From positions 1 to 33,134 of the forward strand of contig CAZIGW010000218.1 in NCBI GenBank assembly GCA_964538565.1: a stretch of DNA of 33,134 nt, in the 5' to 3' direction. Shown here one piece after another: positions 1 to 8,705 of the stretch. The position numbers were made by a program, and so were the translations under genes. Numbering within the stretch: the first letter of the stretch is position 1; the number at the start of each line of letters is the position of its first letter. Under the pieces are notes generated by a model. The model ran no database searches. It had not been told where the DNA came from and worked only from the letters and a program-made list of their open reading frames with translations. This stretch comes from CAYVBN01 sp964538565 (GTDB lineage Bacteria > Pseudomonadota > Alphaproteobacteria > Rhizobiales > Xanthobacteraceae).

Positions 1-333
1 GGCAGCCTCGCCCTGCTCGAAACGAATGTAGAAGCTGTAGAGTTCGATCAGGACGGCGAGCACGTTGCCGCCGGCGTGCAGCCACGCGTCGTTCAGTGCG
101 CGGATCCGCGGCTCGCCGACCAGGTCGGTCAGGCCCGCGACGGCCGCCAGCCCCGCCATCACCAGACCGGTGCCGATGAGCCAGAGCGACGCCGTCGCCC
201 ACCCGGAATTCCCGCTCTGCCAGAACGCCAGATCGCAGACGAACGCCGCGACGAAGAACGCGATCGGGAACGGAATGAGCATCGGATGTATCGGGTGACC
301 GCTGATGCTGGCCGTGCTTCGAGGATTGGTCAT
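1..333 (-). CDS. DUF2231 family membrane protein (3' end beyond window)
   Basis: The minus-strand frame is open from the ATG at 333 to the window edge (111 codons), so the C-terminus is missing. The start is supported by a GGAGG element about 8 bases upstream. The protein opens with a short polar stretch and 'GHPIHPMLIPFPIAFF', the hallmark of the DUF2231 family of predicted membrane proteins (a conserved His-Pro-x-His-Pro before the first membrane helix). A second hydrophobic segment lies near residues 45-68 and a third begins near residue 88. No biochemical role is established for the family; members are often found near redox or metal genes. It is transcribed divergently from the MFS gene at 508, sharing a region of about 170 bases. 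Confidence 0.85.
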   Translation of the reverse strand, partial: MTNPRSTASISGHPIHPMLIPFPIAFFVAAFVCDLAFWQSGNSGWATASLWLIGTGLVMAGLAAVAGLTDLVGEPRIRALNDAWLHAGGNVLAVLIELYSFYIRFEQGEAA

Positions 334-507
334 GATGCACCTCCGTCGAAGGAATGCGAAAAGATCAGAGTCAACGGCTCCGCTGCGGGCGGGTTCCTGC
401 AGGAGCGGGCAGCGACGGCCCGCAGGAACATCGGGCGTGCCGGCCGTTCCCGCGGCTCGACAAGCGCCTCGGGCGGCTCCACGATCGCCGACGATTTCAC
501 TGACGGA

Positions 508-1731
508 GTGACTGAGCTGAACGGGCAATCTTCGAGGCGTTCCGACCTCCGCGGATTTTTTGCCCTCTTCTCGGCGTTGTATGTCGGATTCGGCGTCGCC
601 TCGCCATTCTTCCCGGCATTTCTGTCGTCGCGCGGCGCGAGCTCCGAGCAGATCGGCCTTCTCCTTTCCGTGTCGGCCATCGTTCGGCTCGTCGCCGGTC
701 CATTGGCTGGCCGCGCCGCGGATCGGCTTCATGCGCTACGCCGCGTCCTGTCGGCCTGCGCCCTCGGCTCGGCCGTCTTTGCGCTGACCTTCCTGCCGAT
801 CCCGACATTCTCGATGCTGCTCGTCATCGCGCTGTTCTACGCGGCGGCGCTGGCGCCCACGACGACGCTTGCGGATGCGCTGGCGCTGAGAAGCGCGACA
901 CCGGACGCCGGTGCGCGGCCGCGTTTCGAATACGGGTGGGTGCGCGGCGCAGGATCGGCCGCGTTCATCGTCGGATCCCTGATCTCCGGTCAGGTCCTGA
1001 ACGCCTTTCCGCCGGCATCCGCCCTCGTCGGCCAGGCGATGTGCCTCGTGTGCGCGTCGGGCCTGGCGTTGTTCGTCGCCGAAGGCCGCCCGGCACGCGA
1101 ACCGAGCGGGCGAGAGGCACGATCAACGCTCGAGGCGTTGCTCACCGACGGCTCGTTCGTGCTTCTGGTCCTGGTGGCGGCGCTGATCCTCGGCAGCCAC
1201 GCGATGCACGACGCGTTCGCGATGATCGCGTGGACGACGGCGGGCATCCGTCCGGGCGCCGGGAGCATCTTCTGGTCCGAGCAGGTCGCCGCCGAAGTCG
1301 TCGTCTTCTTCTTTGTCGGCCCTGCCCTGCTCCGATATCTGGGCCCCCTGCCCGCGATGGTCGTGTCCGCACTCGCCGCCATCCTGCGCTGGACGGTCCT
1401 GGGGCAGACGACGAGCGCTCTCGCGCTGGCCCTCGTCGAACCTCTGCACGGATTGACCTTTGCGCTTCTGCATCTCGCATGCATGCGCATTCTCGTGCGC
1501 GTGACGCCGGCCGAGCTCGCCGCCACCGCCCAGGCGTTCTATGCGCTGGGAATCGGAGCCGCTTCGGCGCTGCTCACGTTCGCCTCGGGGTTCCTGTACG
1601 GCAGCCTTGGTCGCGCCGGTTTTTTCGTCATGGTTGCGCTGGCCGCCCTGTCGCTGCCGGCGATCTGGGCGCTGTCGCGCGCGTTGCGCGCTTCAACCGG
1701 ACCGGTGCGGCCGGGGTCTTTCGAGACCTGA
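508..1731 (+). CDS. MFS transporter (MFS_1-like)
   Basis: A 407-residue polytopic protein with about twelve hydrophobic segments. The first begins at 'FFALFSALYVGFGVASPFFPAFLSSRG', typical of the MFS_1-like branch that includes 3-phenylpropionate and nucleoside transporter-like proteins. The conserved cytoplasmic loop between helices 2 and 3 is seen as 'GPLAGRAADRLHALRR' (the G-x-x-x-D-R-x-G-R-like signature). The substrate cannot be predicted. The frame stays open far upstream to position 76, but that part overlaps the DUF2231 gene and is compositionally non-coding. I chose the GTG at 508, shortly before the first helix; no clear ribosome site supports it, so the start is uncertain. The stop is followed by a gap of about 250 bases. 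Confidence 0.8.
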   Translation: MTELNGQSSRRSDLRGFFALFSALYVGFGVASPFFPAFLSSRGASSEQIGLLLSVSAIVRLVAGPLAGRAADRLHALRRVLSACALGSAVFALTFLPIPTFSMLLVIALFYAAALAPTTTLADALALRSATPDAGARPRFEYGWVRGAGSAAFIVGSLISGQVLNAFPPASALVGQAMCLVCASGLALFVAEGRPAREPSGREARSTLEALLTDGSFVLLVLVAALILGSHAMHDAFAMIAWTTAGIRPGAGSIFWSEQVAAEVVVFFFVGPALLRYLGPLPAMVVSALAAILRWTVLGQTTSALALALVEPLHGLTFALLHLACMRILVRVTPAELAATAQAFYALGIGAASALLTFASGFLYGSLGRAGFFVMVALAALSLPAIWALSRALRASTGPVRPGSFET

Positions 1732-1802
1732 TTTCGCTCGCGCTCTCTGGAGCAGGAGCGTTCCGGGCGCAACGGATGCGGCCGATGCCGCCGCGCCGCG
1801 GC

Positions 1803-1819
1803 CATTCACGCGGTGAATG
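1803..1819. promoter_or_regulatory. Perfect 7-bp inverted repeat, possible operator
   Basis: CATTCAC-GCG-GTGAATG is a perfect dyad with a 3-base spacer. It sits in the gap between the MFS gene and the solute-binding protein, about 170 bases before the latter's start. A TTGACT hexamer follows at about 1841, but I see no good -10 partner. This is a possible regulator binding site; no regulator is identifiable here. Confidence 0.3.
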
Positions 1820-1987
1820 CGCGACATCCGCCATATCGATTTGACTAGATCCGCCAATTCTCCGTTGCTGGCACCTCACGCGCGCGAAATGGCTGGCGCG
1901 GCGATCGAAGCTGTCGTCGCCGTCGAAACGTCGGGTCCTTGCTCGTCGCCAAGCGGCCAGCACTGCACAGCCTTAGGGAGGAAGCCA

Positions 1988-2782
1988 ATGCAAACGCGGA
2001 TGGGACACCGGATCGCCTCGACGTTCGCGGCTCTGCTCCTGTTCACCGTCTCGGCCGTCGCGGCCGACACGGATGTGCGCCAGGTCCTGGCCCCCACCGG
2101 AAAGCTGCGCGCCGCGCTCTATCCCGGAACGCCGACCTCCATTCTCGATCCCAAGGAGGCGCAGCCGCGCGGCGTGGGGTACGAACTCGGCAAGGCGCTC
2201 GCCGAGCGGCTCGGCGTGCCCTACGAGCCCGTCGTCTATCCCAAGAACGCCGACGTCCTGGAAGCCGTGAAGGCCGGCAATGCCGACGTCGCCTTCACCA
2301 ACGCGTCGCCGGCGCGGCAGAAGGTGATGGACTTCGGGCCGCCCTATCTGCTGATCGAGCTCGGATATCTGGTCTCGGCGAACTCCCCCATCAAGTCGCT
2401 GGCCGACGTCGACCAGAAGGGTCGCCGCATCGGCGTGACCGCCAAGAGCACCTCGGACGCGACATTGTCGCGAGACCTCAAGAACGCCGAAGTCGTGCGC
2501 GCCACGACGGTTGCGATCGGGGCCGAGATGCTGGCTTCGGGAAAGATCGACGCCTTCGCCACCAACAAGGCGACCCTGTTCGAGATGGGCGAGAAGGTCC
2601 CCGGGTCGCGCGTGTTGGCCGACCGCTGGGGTGAGGAGCGGCACGCCATCGGCTTCCCGAAGGGGCGCGAGCGAGGAGCCGCATTCATCAAGGAGTTTAC
2701 CGAGGGAGCGCTGTCGTCCGGGCTCGTGAAGGGCGCAATCGAACGCGCCGGCCTGCGCGGCGCGGTGCCGGCGGGCCAGTGA
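1988..2782 (+). CDS. Periplasmic solute-binding protein (family 3/PhnD-like)
   Basis: 264 residues. The ATG at 1988 is preceded by a strong AGGGAGGA element. Residues 1-26 form a Sec signal peptide ending 'SAVAA'. The mature part has the bilobed family-3 binding-protein pattern: 'GKLRAALYPG' near the N-terminus, 'RGVGYELGKALAERLGVPYEPVVY', 'VLEAVKAGNADVAFTNASPARQKVMDFGPPYL' and 'SLADVDQKGRRIGVTAKSTSDATLSR'. Such proteins capture small polar ligands such as amino acids or phosphonates for ABC importers. No permease or ATPase gene is adjacent, so it is an orphan whose partner must lie elsewhere. The convergent histidine kinase gene ends about 100 bases downstream. The ligand is unknown. Confidence 0.85.
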   Translation: MQTRMGHRIASTFAALLLFTVSAVAADTDVRQVLAPTGKLRAALYPGTPTSILDPKEAQPRGVGYELGKALAERLGVPYEPVVYPKNADVLEAVKAGNADVAFTNASPARQKVMDFGPPYLLIELGYLVSANSPIKSLADVDQKGRRIGVTAKSTSDATLSRDLKNAEVVRATTVAIGAEMLASGKIDAFATNKATLFEMGEKVPGSRVLADRWGEERHAIGFPKGRERGAAFIKEFTEGALSSGLVKGAIERAGLRGAVPAGQ

Positions 2783-2886
2783 TCCGTTTGCCTGACGTTT
2801 CGGACCGACCCGGAGATTGCGGTTGTCAGACGAGGAGATCGGCGCGATCCGCGTGGTCTGCGCCACTCTCGCGCGCGATACGTTTG

Positions 2887-3954
2887 CTACGCCGACCCGG
2901 TGCTGAAGTGCAGGTTCACGGGCCGGTCCAGCCCGGCGCCTGATCGGGCGGCAATTGGAGCCTGCCCCCCGGCGCGCGGGCCATCCGAGCCCAGGAGTTC
3001 CGACGTCTTCAGGTTCGCGGCGATCAAATAACTGACCCCCGCCGGCTCGTAGGTCGCGCGCACCTCCCCGTGATAGGGTTTCATCGCGCGTTTCAACAGC
3101 CGGCTGCCGAAGCCGCACCGCGTCGGCGGGTCGACCCTCGGTCCCTTCGCTTCGGTCCAGTGAATCTCGAGGCGATCGTTCGACCGTTCCCAGCTGATCG
3201 TCAGCCGGCCCTCCGGAACCGAGAGCGCCCCGTATTTCGCGGCGTTGGTTGCCAACTCGTGAAATATCAGGGCGAACGTCAGCGCCAGCTTCGGCGGCAG
3301 CTGCACCGCCTCGCCGCTCATGACGATGCGCTCGATCGAGTAGGGCTCGAGTTCCACACGGACGACCTCGCGCAAGTCGGCGCCTCGTCCCTGGGTGCTG
3401 AGAATCAGGGCATCCGTCGCCGCAAGGGCCCGCAGGCGCGCGGAGACCGTGGCCCACGCCTCCGGATGGTCGGCGAGATTCAATCTCAAGATCGCTTCGG
3501 CGGTCGCAAGCTTGTTGGTCAATCGGTGTCCAAGTTCATCGATGATCAGACGGAGCCGGTCCCGTTCCTCGCGATGGCGCAGCCGCTGGCGGCGAATTCT
3601 TTCGGCCACCGCGATGATCACGCCGGATACCGCCAAATAGAGGCCGACATCGACCAGATCCTTCAAGGAAACGGGCGGCAACCCGATCGTCTTCCAGACC
3701 AGAAGCAGGAGGACGTTCAGACCAAGCAAGGTCGCGAAGACGCCCGCCTCCCAGCCCGCTACCGTTGCGACAATCAGGCTCGCCGCATAGTACGGCGCGA
3801 AGACGGTCGAGATCGGCTCGAAACCGACGGCCGCGCGCACGCCGGTCGCGACCGCCACCGCGAACACCGCAAACCACAATGCCTTCGCCGATCTCGGCTC
3901 AAGCCCATAGGTACATTGCGAAATCAGACTTGAAATCTGTCGAGGGATATCCAT
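2887..3954 (-). CDS. Membrane HWE-type sensor histidine kinase with DUF4118-like N-terminus
   Basis: 355 residues from the ATG at 3954 (an alternative upstream ATG at 4056 adds 34 polar residues; neither has a strong ribosome site). Residues 22-118 carry about four membrane helices resembling DUF4118, as in KdpD-like and phytochrome-like kinases. The kinase core follows: phosphoacceptor H143 in 'DELGHRLTNKLATAEAIL', the N-box 'HELATNAAKYGALS' near 232-245, the W266 motif 'IHWTEAKGP' and the G-box 'GFGSRLL' near 281. These are the signatures of the HWE/HisKA_2 kinases common in Rhizobiales, which often feed the PhyR/EcfG general stress response. No response regulator is nearby, so it is an orphan kinase. 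It lacks a periplasmic sensory domain, so it probably senses through its membrane part. Confidence 0.85.
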   Translation of the reverse strand: MDIPRQISSLISQCTYGLEPRSAKALWFAVFAVAVATGVRAAVGFEPISTVFAPYYAASLIVATVAGWEAGVFATLLGLNVLLLLVWKTIGLPPVSLKDLVDVGLYLAVSGVIIAVAERIRRQRLRHREERDRLRLIIDELGHRLTNKLATAEAILRLNLADHPEAWATVSARLRALAATDALILSTQGRGADLREVVRVELEPYSIERIVMSGEAVQLPPKLALTFALIFHELATNAAKYGALSVPEGRLTISWERSNDRLEIHWTEAKGPRVDPPTRCGFGSRLLKRAMKPYHGEVRATYEPAGVSYLIAANLKTSELLGSDGPRAGGQAPIAARSGAGLDRPVNLHFSTGSA

Positions 3955-4292
3955 CGGGCGACGATCCGTTGGCCGATTTTTCTTGAGTCGGCTTTTGGTG
4001 GAATCGGGATCCCGATTCCGCGGATGTCCCGTCAACGCTCGAACAAACAGTATCATAACTATTTGCTACCGCACATAGGGAAAAGCACGGAGCGCACGGC
4101 GACGGCGCGAACCCTCTTGCAGATAAATTTGAAGCTTTAAGGAACCAGGCGATTCGTCCCTCCAGTTTTCCAAAAATTTCGCGAGCTGCCTGGGGAAAAG
4201 GCTGATTGCAGGCGCCGTCCCAGCGCCTCATTCAGACAATGTTCAAACAACCGCTCGCATGATGGTTGTCTGATCGGCCTGGAGGTGCAGCC

Positions 4293-4505
4293 ATGCGCAA
4301 GCGCTTCGTGCTCGACGTCAGCAACACCTTACCGCCGGTGATTTTTCTGCTCGCGCTCGCGACGGCTGGTCTTGGGTGGTGGCTTTTTGACCAGACGCTG
4401 GCCCACGTGGAAGCGCACAAGTGCTTCTCGTTCGATGCGGCCGCACGCAACCCGCAAGGCTTCTGCGAAGGCGATCAGACGCTGACGGCGTTGCGCGTTC
4501 GCTGA
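4293..4505 (+). CDS. Small single-span membrane protein, unknown
   Basis: 70 residues. The ATG at 4293 is preceded by GGAGGTG (4281-4287) at ideal spacing, which decides against the ATG at 4266. One hydrophobic segment (residues 14-34, 'PVIFLLALATAGLGWWLF') is followed by a polar tail with two cysteines (in 'HKCFSF' and 'GFCEGD') that could form a disulfide if the tail is periplasmic. I do not recognise a family. It lies alone between the divergent histidine kinase and a poorly coding stretch. Confidence 0.6.
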   Translation: MRKRFVLDVSNTLPPVIFLLALATAGLGWWLFDQTLAHVEAHKCFSFDAAARNPQGFCEGDQTLTALRVR

Positions 4506-4712
4506 TCGGCCGGTCAGGCATCCTCGCACAGGACCAGATCGCGCCGTGAGGCCCGTTCGTCTGAAGCCGTCGTCGTGAGACCGCGCCGGCGCGATCGCCC
4601 CGCCGACGGAGACACGAAGCCGGTCCCCGTGGCGCGCGAAGCCTCCCGGGGTCTCGCCCTGGGCGGGCGGTCCGCGGCGGCTGTGTTCGGCTCCGCCGCC
4701 GTGCCGCAGACG

Positions 4713-4910
4713 CTAGGCGCGGCTGCCGAGGCGCAATCCGAACCGGCGACGCGGCAGAAACGAAGCCCGCGATCGCTCGGCGAGATCGCCCCAGCGCTGC
4801 GCTTCCGCCTCCAGCAGAGATGCGCCGTGATCATCCGCATGACGTGCGGCCGTCTTCAACTTCTGCGCCTGGTCCTCAGCGGCGGCAATCAGTTCTCTGA
4901 TAGCGTCCAT
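4713..4910 (-). CDS. Small helical protein, unknown
   Basis: 65 residues, ATG at 4910, with a G-run about eight bases upstream that could serve as ribosome site. The first 50 residues form a heptad-like amphipathic helix rich in Ala, Glu and Arg ('AIRELIAAAEDQAQKLKTAA'), like many short coiled-coil proteins of Rhizobiales; the tail is basic. No family is recognised. The region has open frames on both strands because of high GC, so this is a tentative call. The rest of 4506-5207 shows no convincing gene; 4924-4943 and 5111-5161 hold short repeated GGTA/TACC motifs described separately. Confidence 0.35.
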   Translation of the reverse strand: MDAIRELIAAAEDQAQKLKTAARHADDHGASLLEAEAQRWGDLAERSRASFLPRRRFGLRLGSRA

Positions 4911-4923
4911 GTACGCAGACCCC

Positions 4924-5161
4924 CCGCTACCACCGTAACGGTAGCTCGCCCGGGCACGGGTTCCAATGGTACGAAGGTGCCCGGCGCCCTCCCTTCTGTG
5001 GACTCATTCGGGCGACAACGCGGTCGATCCATGGCGGAATTGTCGCTGCCCGAACGGTCGCACAAAGGCAACGGCCGCGGGGAAGCGGGCCGGCCGAAAC
5101 TGGGGACAGAATGGTAATTTTATACCGGATCTGGTACCGCTACCGCCGCCGGCAATGGTAC
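4924..5161. repeat. Cluster of short GGTAnC / TACC dyads upstream of glycosyltransferase
   Basis: Two groups of short inverted motifs are visible. At about 4926-4945 GCTACC and GGTAGC flank an 8-base centre. At about 5112-5161 the motifs GGTA, TATACC, GGTACC, GCTACC and GGTAC follow each other within 50 bases, overlapping an AT-rich 'AATTTTATACC' that could act as a -10 element. This may be an operator/promoter region for the gene at 5208, or chance repetition. Confidence 0.25.
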
Positions 5162-5207
5162 TGTCGTAAGGTCAAGCGGTGCCGGAAGCGATCCCAAACC
5201 TGCCCCC

Positions 5208-6032
5208 ATGAGTGCCGCCATTCTTCCGTTCCCACTCTACGTCATCCACTACAAGGGCCATTCGGACCGCCGCCGCTATCTCGACGCGCAATTTCACAAG
5301 CACGGGCTGACGGCGCACTACGTCGACGCCTTCGACCCGGGCGAATTCCCAATCGACACCTTCAGGTTCGATGAAGAGCGTTTTCGGGAAATGATCGGTT
5401 CCATTCGGGGACTCATCATCGGGTATGTGCTCGGCGCTCGACATCTCAAGAACCTGCCGTTTGCCAATTGCGTCGCCCTGCACGCCCGCCAAGGCCGCAG
5501 TCTCGACCAGGACATCGCGGAGTATGACTGGCTCAGGCCGCGCCCCCTGAATGCGGCCGAGGTCAGCGTCTTTCTCAAGCATCGCCAGGCCTGGCAGCAC
5601 CTCGCCGTCGGCGACCATGAATGGGCCATCGTCGTCGAGGACGATCTCATGTTCGGCGATGCCTCCGTGACCTACCTGCGCGATCTCTGCACCCGTCTTC
5701 CCGACGACGCGGATTTCATCGACTTCGCCGGGGGACTTGGCCTGACGCCGCGCATCGGCAATCGCGTCGTCAACGAGAACTTTCTGCTGATCGAGCCGCC
5801 GAAGGAACGCACGCTGTGCGGCGTGATCATGCATCGGCGGCTTGCGCAGGCGCTGCTCGCGCTCGACCTGCCGCTCTGTCTGCCGGTCGACTGGACCCTG
5901 ACGTGGGCCTTCGGCCAGATCGGAGCGCGCGTCTACTGGGTGCATCCACCCGCGTTCGGCCATGGCTCCGCCATGGGCGTCTATTCTTCGAGCACCGATG
6001 CGCGGCTCGTGCAGCCGGCCTTGCCGGCCTGA
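5208..6032 (+). CDS. Glycosyltransferase family 25-like protein
   Basis: 274 residues, ATG at 5208 with only a weak ribosome site. The opening 'PLYVIHYKGHSDRRRYLDAQF' matches the start of GT25 enzymes (beta-strand then N-x-x-x-x-x-R region). 'LNAAEVSVFLKHRQAWQHL' corresponds to their conserved E-x-G-C-x-x-S-H helix. 'WAIVVEDDLMFG' gives the metal-binding EDD (residues 144-146). 'PVDWTLTWAF' gives a late conserved Asp (D228). GT25 enzymes add galactose or similar sugars to lipooligosaccharide at the cytoplasmic membrane face. No other surface-polysaccharide gene is adjacent, so acceptor and sugar are unknown. Confidence 0.75.
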   Translation: MSAAILPFPLYVIHYKGHSDRRRYLDAQFHKHGLTAHYVDAFDPGEFPIDTFRFDEERFREMIGSIRGLIIGYVLGARHLKNLPFANCVALHARQGRSLDQDIAEYDWLRPRPLNAAEVSVFLKHRQAWQHLAVGDHEWAIVVEDDLMFGDASVTYLRDLCTRLPDDADFIDFAGGLGLTPRIGNRVVNENFLLIEPPKERTLCGVIMHRRLAQALLALDLPLCLPVDWTLTWAFGQIGARVYWVHPPAFGHGSAMGVYSSSTDARLVQPALPA

Positions 6033-6244
6033 GGACGCGCCCGATCCGACCGGAAATCGATCCGTGCTCGCCCGGAACGCGCCATCTGCTCCGCGGGCGT
6101 ACGTTGAATGAGAGGCGCGTCACATTGCCTGCTCGCCAGGCGCGCCAGGATCCGTACGTTTCCGACGGTCCGGAGGATCGTGAATCGTTCTTTGAACGCT
6201 GCGCCGCCATCCCGGCGCGCGCGAGCCCTGAATGCGAGGCTTCG

Positions 6245-6403
6245 ATGCTGCACAAGATCGACGCATTCCTTGGCCTGTTTTTTGTCAAAGTCTTGATGGC
6301 GCTGACGCTCGCACTCCTGTGTGCCCTCACGGTGGTCTCGGTCGAGAGGGCGATGCTGGCCGAACCGGGACAGATGGAACGGTTCGAAACGAGCTCCGGC
6401 TGA
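6245..6403 (+). CDS. Very small single-span membrane protein
   Basis: 52 residues from the ATG at 6245 with a GCGAGG element a few bases upstream. One strong hydrophobic segment (residues 8-32, 'FLGLFFVKVLMALTLALLCA') is followed by a short acidic/polar tail. No family is recognised. The frame is open far upstream but that part overlaps the glycosyltransferase in another frame and is not credible coding sequence. Confidence 0.45.
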   Translation: MLHKIDAFLGLFFVKVLMALTLALLCALTVVSVERAMLAEPGQMERFETSSG

Positions 6404-6649
6404 CTCCTTGGGCGGGTGATCAGTCGGCCGTGAGCGCGTTGCGTGAAACGGCGAGGCCAACCAGATCAGCTCCTGTCGGCTGCGTGACGCTCGATCCGCG
6501 ACGGGCGTGAGGCTTCGCACCTGAAGGACGCCGGTTGAGCAAGATCAAGGCGACCAGGCAAGTCGGGCGCGACAAGAATGCCGCCCGGTTTGCGTGAGCC
6601 GGCCGGCAGCCGCTTCTTCCGTCTTGCACACGAAGGCCGACGTTCCACG

Positions 6650-8578
6650 ATGCCGAATCCCACACATCCGCGGAAGCAACCGAAGCGCGCGGCCGACCTC
6701 CCCCGGCCGACCGGCGGCGATCGCGAATTGCGCGAGTCCCTGCGCCGGACCGGGGATCCGCGCGCCACATCGCACGCGCGCGGCCTCGCCCGCCGCGCGC
6801 CGGCGAGCGATCCGAGGGTCTCGCCGCCGACCGAGGACCGGGACTCGTATGCGGTCACGGCGTTCGCCGACATCGTCGACCGCTCGTTGAACGCTACCAT
6901 CGCCCGCGTCACCGTCGGGCTCTCACCGGCCGCGATGGCCGAGGCCTTTCTCGACTGGTCGACCCACCTCGCGTTTGCGCCGGGAAAGCGTATGCAACTC
7001 ATCGACAAGGCGGCCAGAAAGGGGCTCCGCTTCGGGAACTACGCCTGGCGGCACATGTTGACGAAGGAGGCGTGCGAACCGTGCATCGAACCGCTGCCGC
7101 AGGATCGGCGCTTCGCCGGCGAGGCGTGGCAGCAATGGCCATACAATTTCATCTACCAGGCGTTCCTGCTCAACCAGCAATGGTGGCACAACGCGACGAC
7201 CGGCGTGCGCGGGGTGACCCGGCAGCACGAAGCCGTCGTCGAGTTCATGTCGCGTCAGATTCTCGACATGGTGGCACCTTCGAACTTCCTCTTCACCAAC
7301 CCGGAAATTCTCCGCCACACCCTGCGCAAGGGCGGCACGAACTTCGTGAAAGGCCTGCAGAACCTGGCGGAGGACTGGGAACGGGCGGCGAGCGGCAAGC
7401 CGCCGGTCGGAACGGAGAAGTTCGTCCCCGGCCGCACCGTCGCGGTGACGCCCGGCAAGGTCGTCTATCGCAACCGGCTCATCGAGCTCATTCAGTATCG
7501 ACCGGCGACCGACAAGGTCTGTCCGGAGCCCGTCCTGGTGATCCCGGCGTGGATCATGAAGTACTACATCCTCGATCTTTCCCCGCACAATTCGCTGGTG
7601 AAATATCTGACCGAGCAGGGCTACACCGTTTTCATGGTGTCCTGGAAGAATCCGGGCTCCCAGGACCGCGATCTCGAGATGGAAGACTACCGCACGCTCG
7701 GCGTGATAGCGGCGCTCGACGCAATCGGGGCCATTGTACCCGAGCGCAAAGTCCACGCCGTCGGCTACTGCATCGGCGGCACGCTGCTTTCGATTGCCGC
7801 CTCGGCCATGGCGCGGGACCGCGACGAGCGGATCAGAACCCTGACGCTGTTCGCCAGCCAGGTCGATTTCACAGAGGCCGGCGAACTGATGCTCTTCATC
7901 AACGAGAGCCAGCTCGCATTCCTCGAGGACATGATGTGGGAGCAGGGCTTCCTCGATACCAAGCAGATGGCGGGCGCGTTCCACATGCTGCGATCGAACG
8001 ACCTCGTCTGGTCGCGCATGATCCGCAACTATCTGATGGGCGAGCGCGAAAGCGTGACCGATCTCGTCGCCTGGAATGCGGACGCGACCCGCATGCCCTA
8101 CCGCATGCATTCCGAATACCTGCGGCGCCTGTTCCTCGACAACGATCTCGCCGAGGGGAGATACGGGGCCGGAGGACGGCCGGTGGCGCTGACCGACATT
8201 CGCGCCCCGATCTTCTCGGTCGGCACCGTGCGCGACCATATCGCGCCCTGGCGATCGACCTACAAGATCCATCTCCTGACCGACACCGATGTCACCTACG
8301 TGCTGACCACCGGCGGGCACAACGCCGGGATCGTCTCCGAGGTCGGCCATCCGGGCCGCAGCTTCCAGGTGCTGACCAAGCGCGCCAGCGACCAGTACAT
8401 CGATCCGGAAACCTGGCTGCGCGAAGCGCCGCGAAAGGATGGCTCGTGGTGGCCGGAATGGAGCGCATGGCTTCGCGCGCATTCGGGCCAGGCCGGGGAC
8501 CCGCCCGCGATGGGTGCGCCGGAAAGTGGCTATGCGCCGCTGTGCGACGCGCCGGGAACCTACGTCCTGCAGCAGTGA
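6650..8578 (+). CDS. phaC: Poly-beta-hydroxyalkanoate synthase (class I PhaC-type)
   Basis: 642 residues from the ATG at 6650 (an alternative ATG at 6578 adds 24 residues). It polymerises (R)-3-hydroxyacyl-CoA into the PHB/PHA storage polymer on granules. Residues 1-60 are a basic, Arg/Pro-rich tail. A PHBC_N-like segment follows ('IVDRSLNATIARVTVGLSPAAMAEAFLDWSTHLA'), then the PhaC N domain ('QWWHNATTGVRGV') and an alpha/beta-hydrolase core. The lipase-like box is 'GYCIGG' with nucleophile C374; D529 ('VRDHIAPW') and H557 ('TTGGHNAGI') complete the triad. No phaA, phaB, phaR or phasin gene is in the window. Length and the PHBC_N domain fit the longer paralogue found in many Rhizobiales, so it may be a second synthase. 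Confidence 0.93.
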   Translation: MPNPTHPRKQPKRAADLPRPTGGDRELRESLRRTGDPRATSHARGLARRAPASDPRVSPPTEDRDSYAVTAFADIVDRSLNATIARVTVGLSPAAMAEAFLDWSTHLAFAPGKRMQLIDKAARKGLRFGNYAWRHMLTKEACEPCIEPLPQDRRFAGEAWQQWPYNFIYQAFLLNQQWWHNATTGVRGVTRQHEAVVEFMSRQILDMVAPSNFLFTNPEILRHTLRKGGTNFVKGLQNLAEDWERAASGKPPVGTEKFVPGRTVAVTPGKVVYRNRLIELIQYRPATDKVCPEPVLVIPAWIMKYYILDLSPHNSLVKYLTEQGYTVFMVSWKNPGSQDRDLEMEDYRTLGVIAALDAIGAIVPERKVHAVGYCIGGTLLSIAASAMARDRDERIRTLTLFASQVDFTEAGELMLFINESQLAFLEDMMWEQGFLDTKQMAGAFHMLRSNDLVWSRMIRNYLMGERESVTDLVAWNADATRMPYRMHSEYLRRLFLDNDLAEGRYGAGGRPVALTDIRAPIFSVGTVRDHIAPWRSTYKIHLLTDTDVTYVLTTGGHNAGIVSEVGHPGRSFQVLTKRASDQYIDPETWLREAPRKDGSWWPEWSAWLRAHSGQAGDPPAMGAPESGYAPLCDAPGTYVLQQ

Positions 8579-8705
8579 CGACCACCTGGCACCCTCGCGG
8601 CTGCGGGCACGTCGTTCCGCCACCGACGCGGCATCGCGTCATGCCCGTCCGCGTGCGCAGCCGGCCCGCGTTGCGCAGTCTCCGCACGCCCGCAAGGATC
8701 GCACG

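Noticed and set aside
1872..1890. TGGCAC as half of a sigma-54 promoter
   Set aside because: The required TTGC-type -12 element is not at the correct distance.
4141..4167. GGAACC...GTT as an EcfG promoter upstream of the small gene at 4293
   Set aside because: Spacing is 19 bases to GTT and lacks the C before it, outside the accepted 16-17.
4575..5117. 180-codon plus-strand frame
   Set aside because: No ribosome site, no motif, low-information Arg/Pro/Ala composition; the region may instead hold a short minus-strand gene.
6923..8623. 566-codon minus-strand frame opposite phaC
   Set aside because: Antisense shadow; phaC on the plus strand has complete catalytic motifs.
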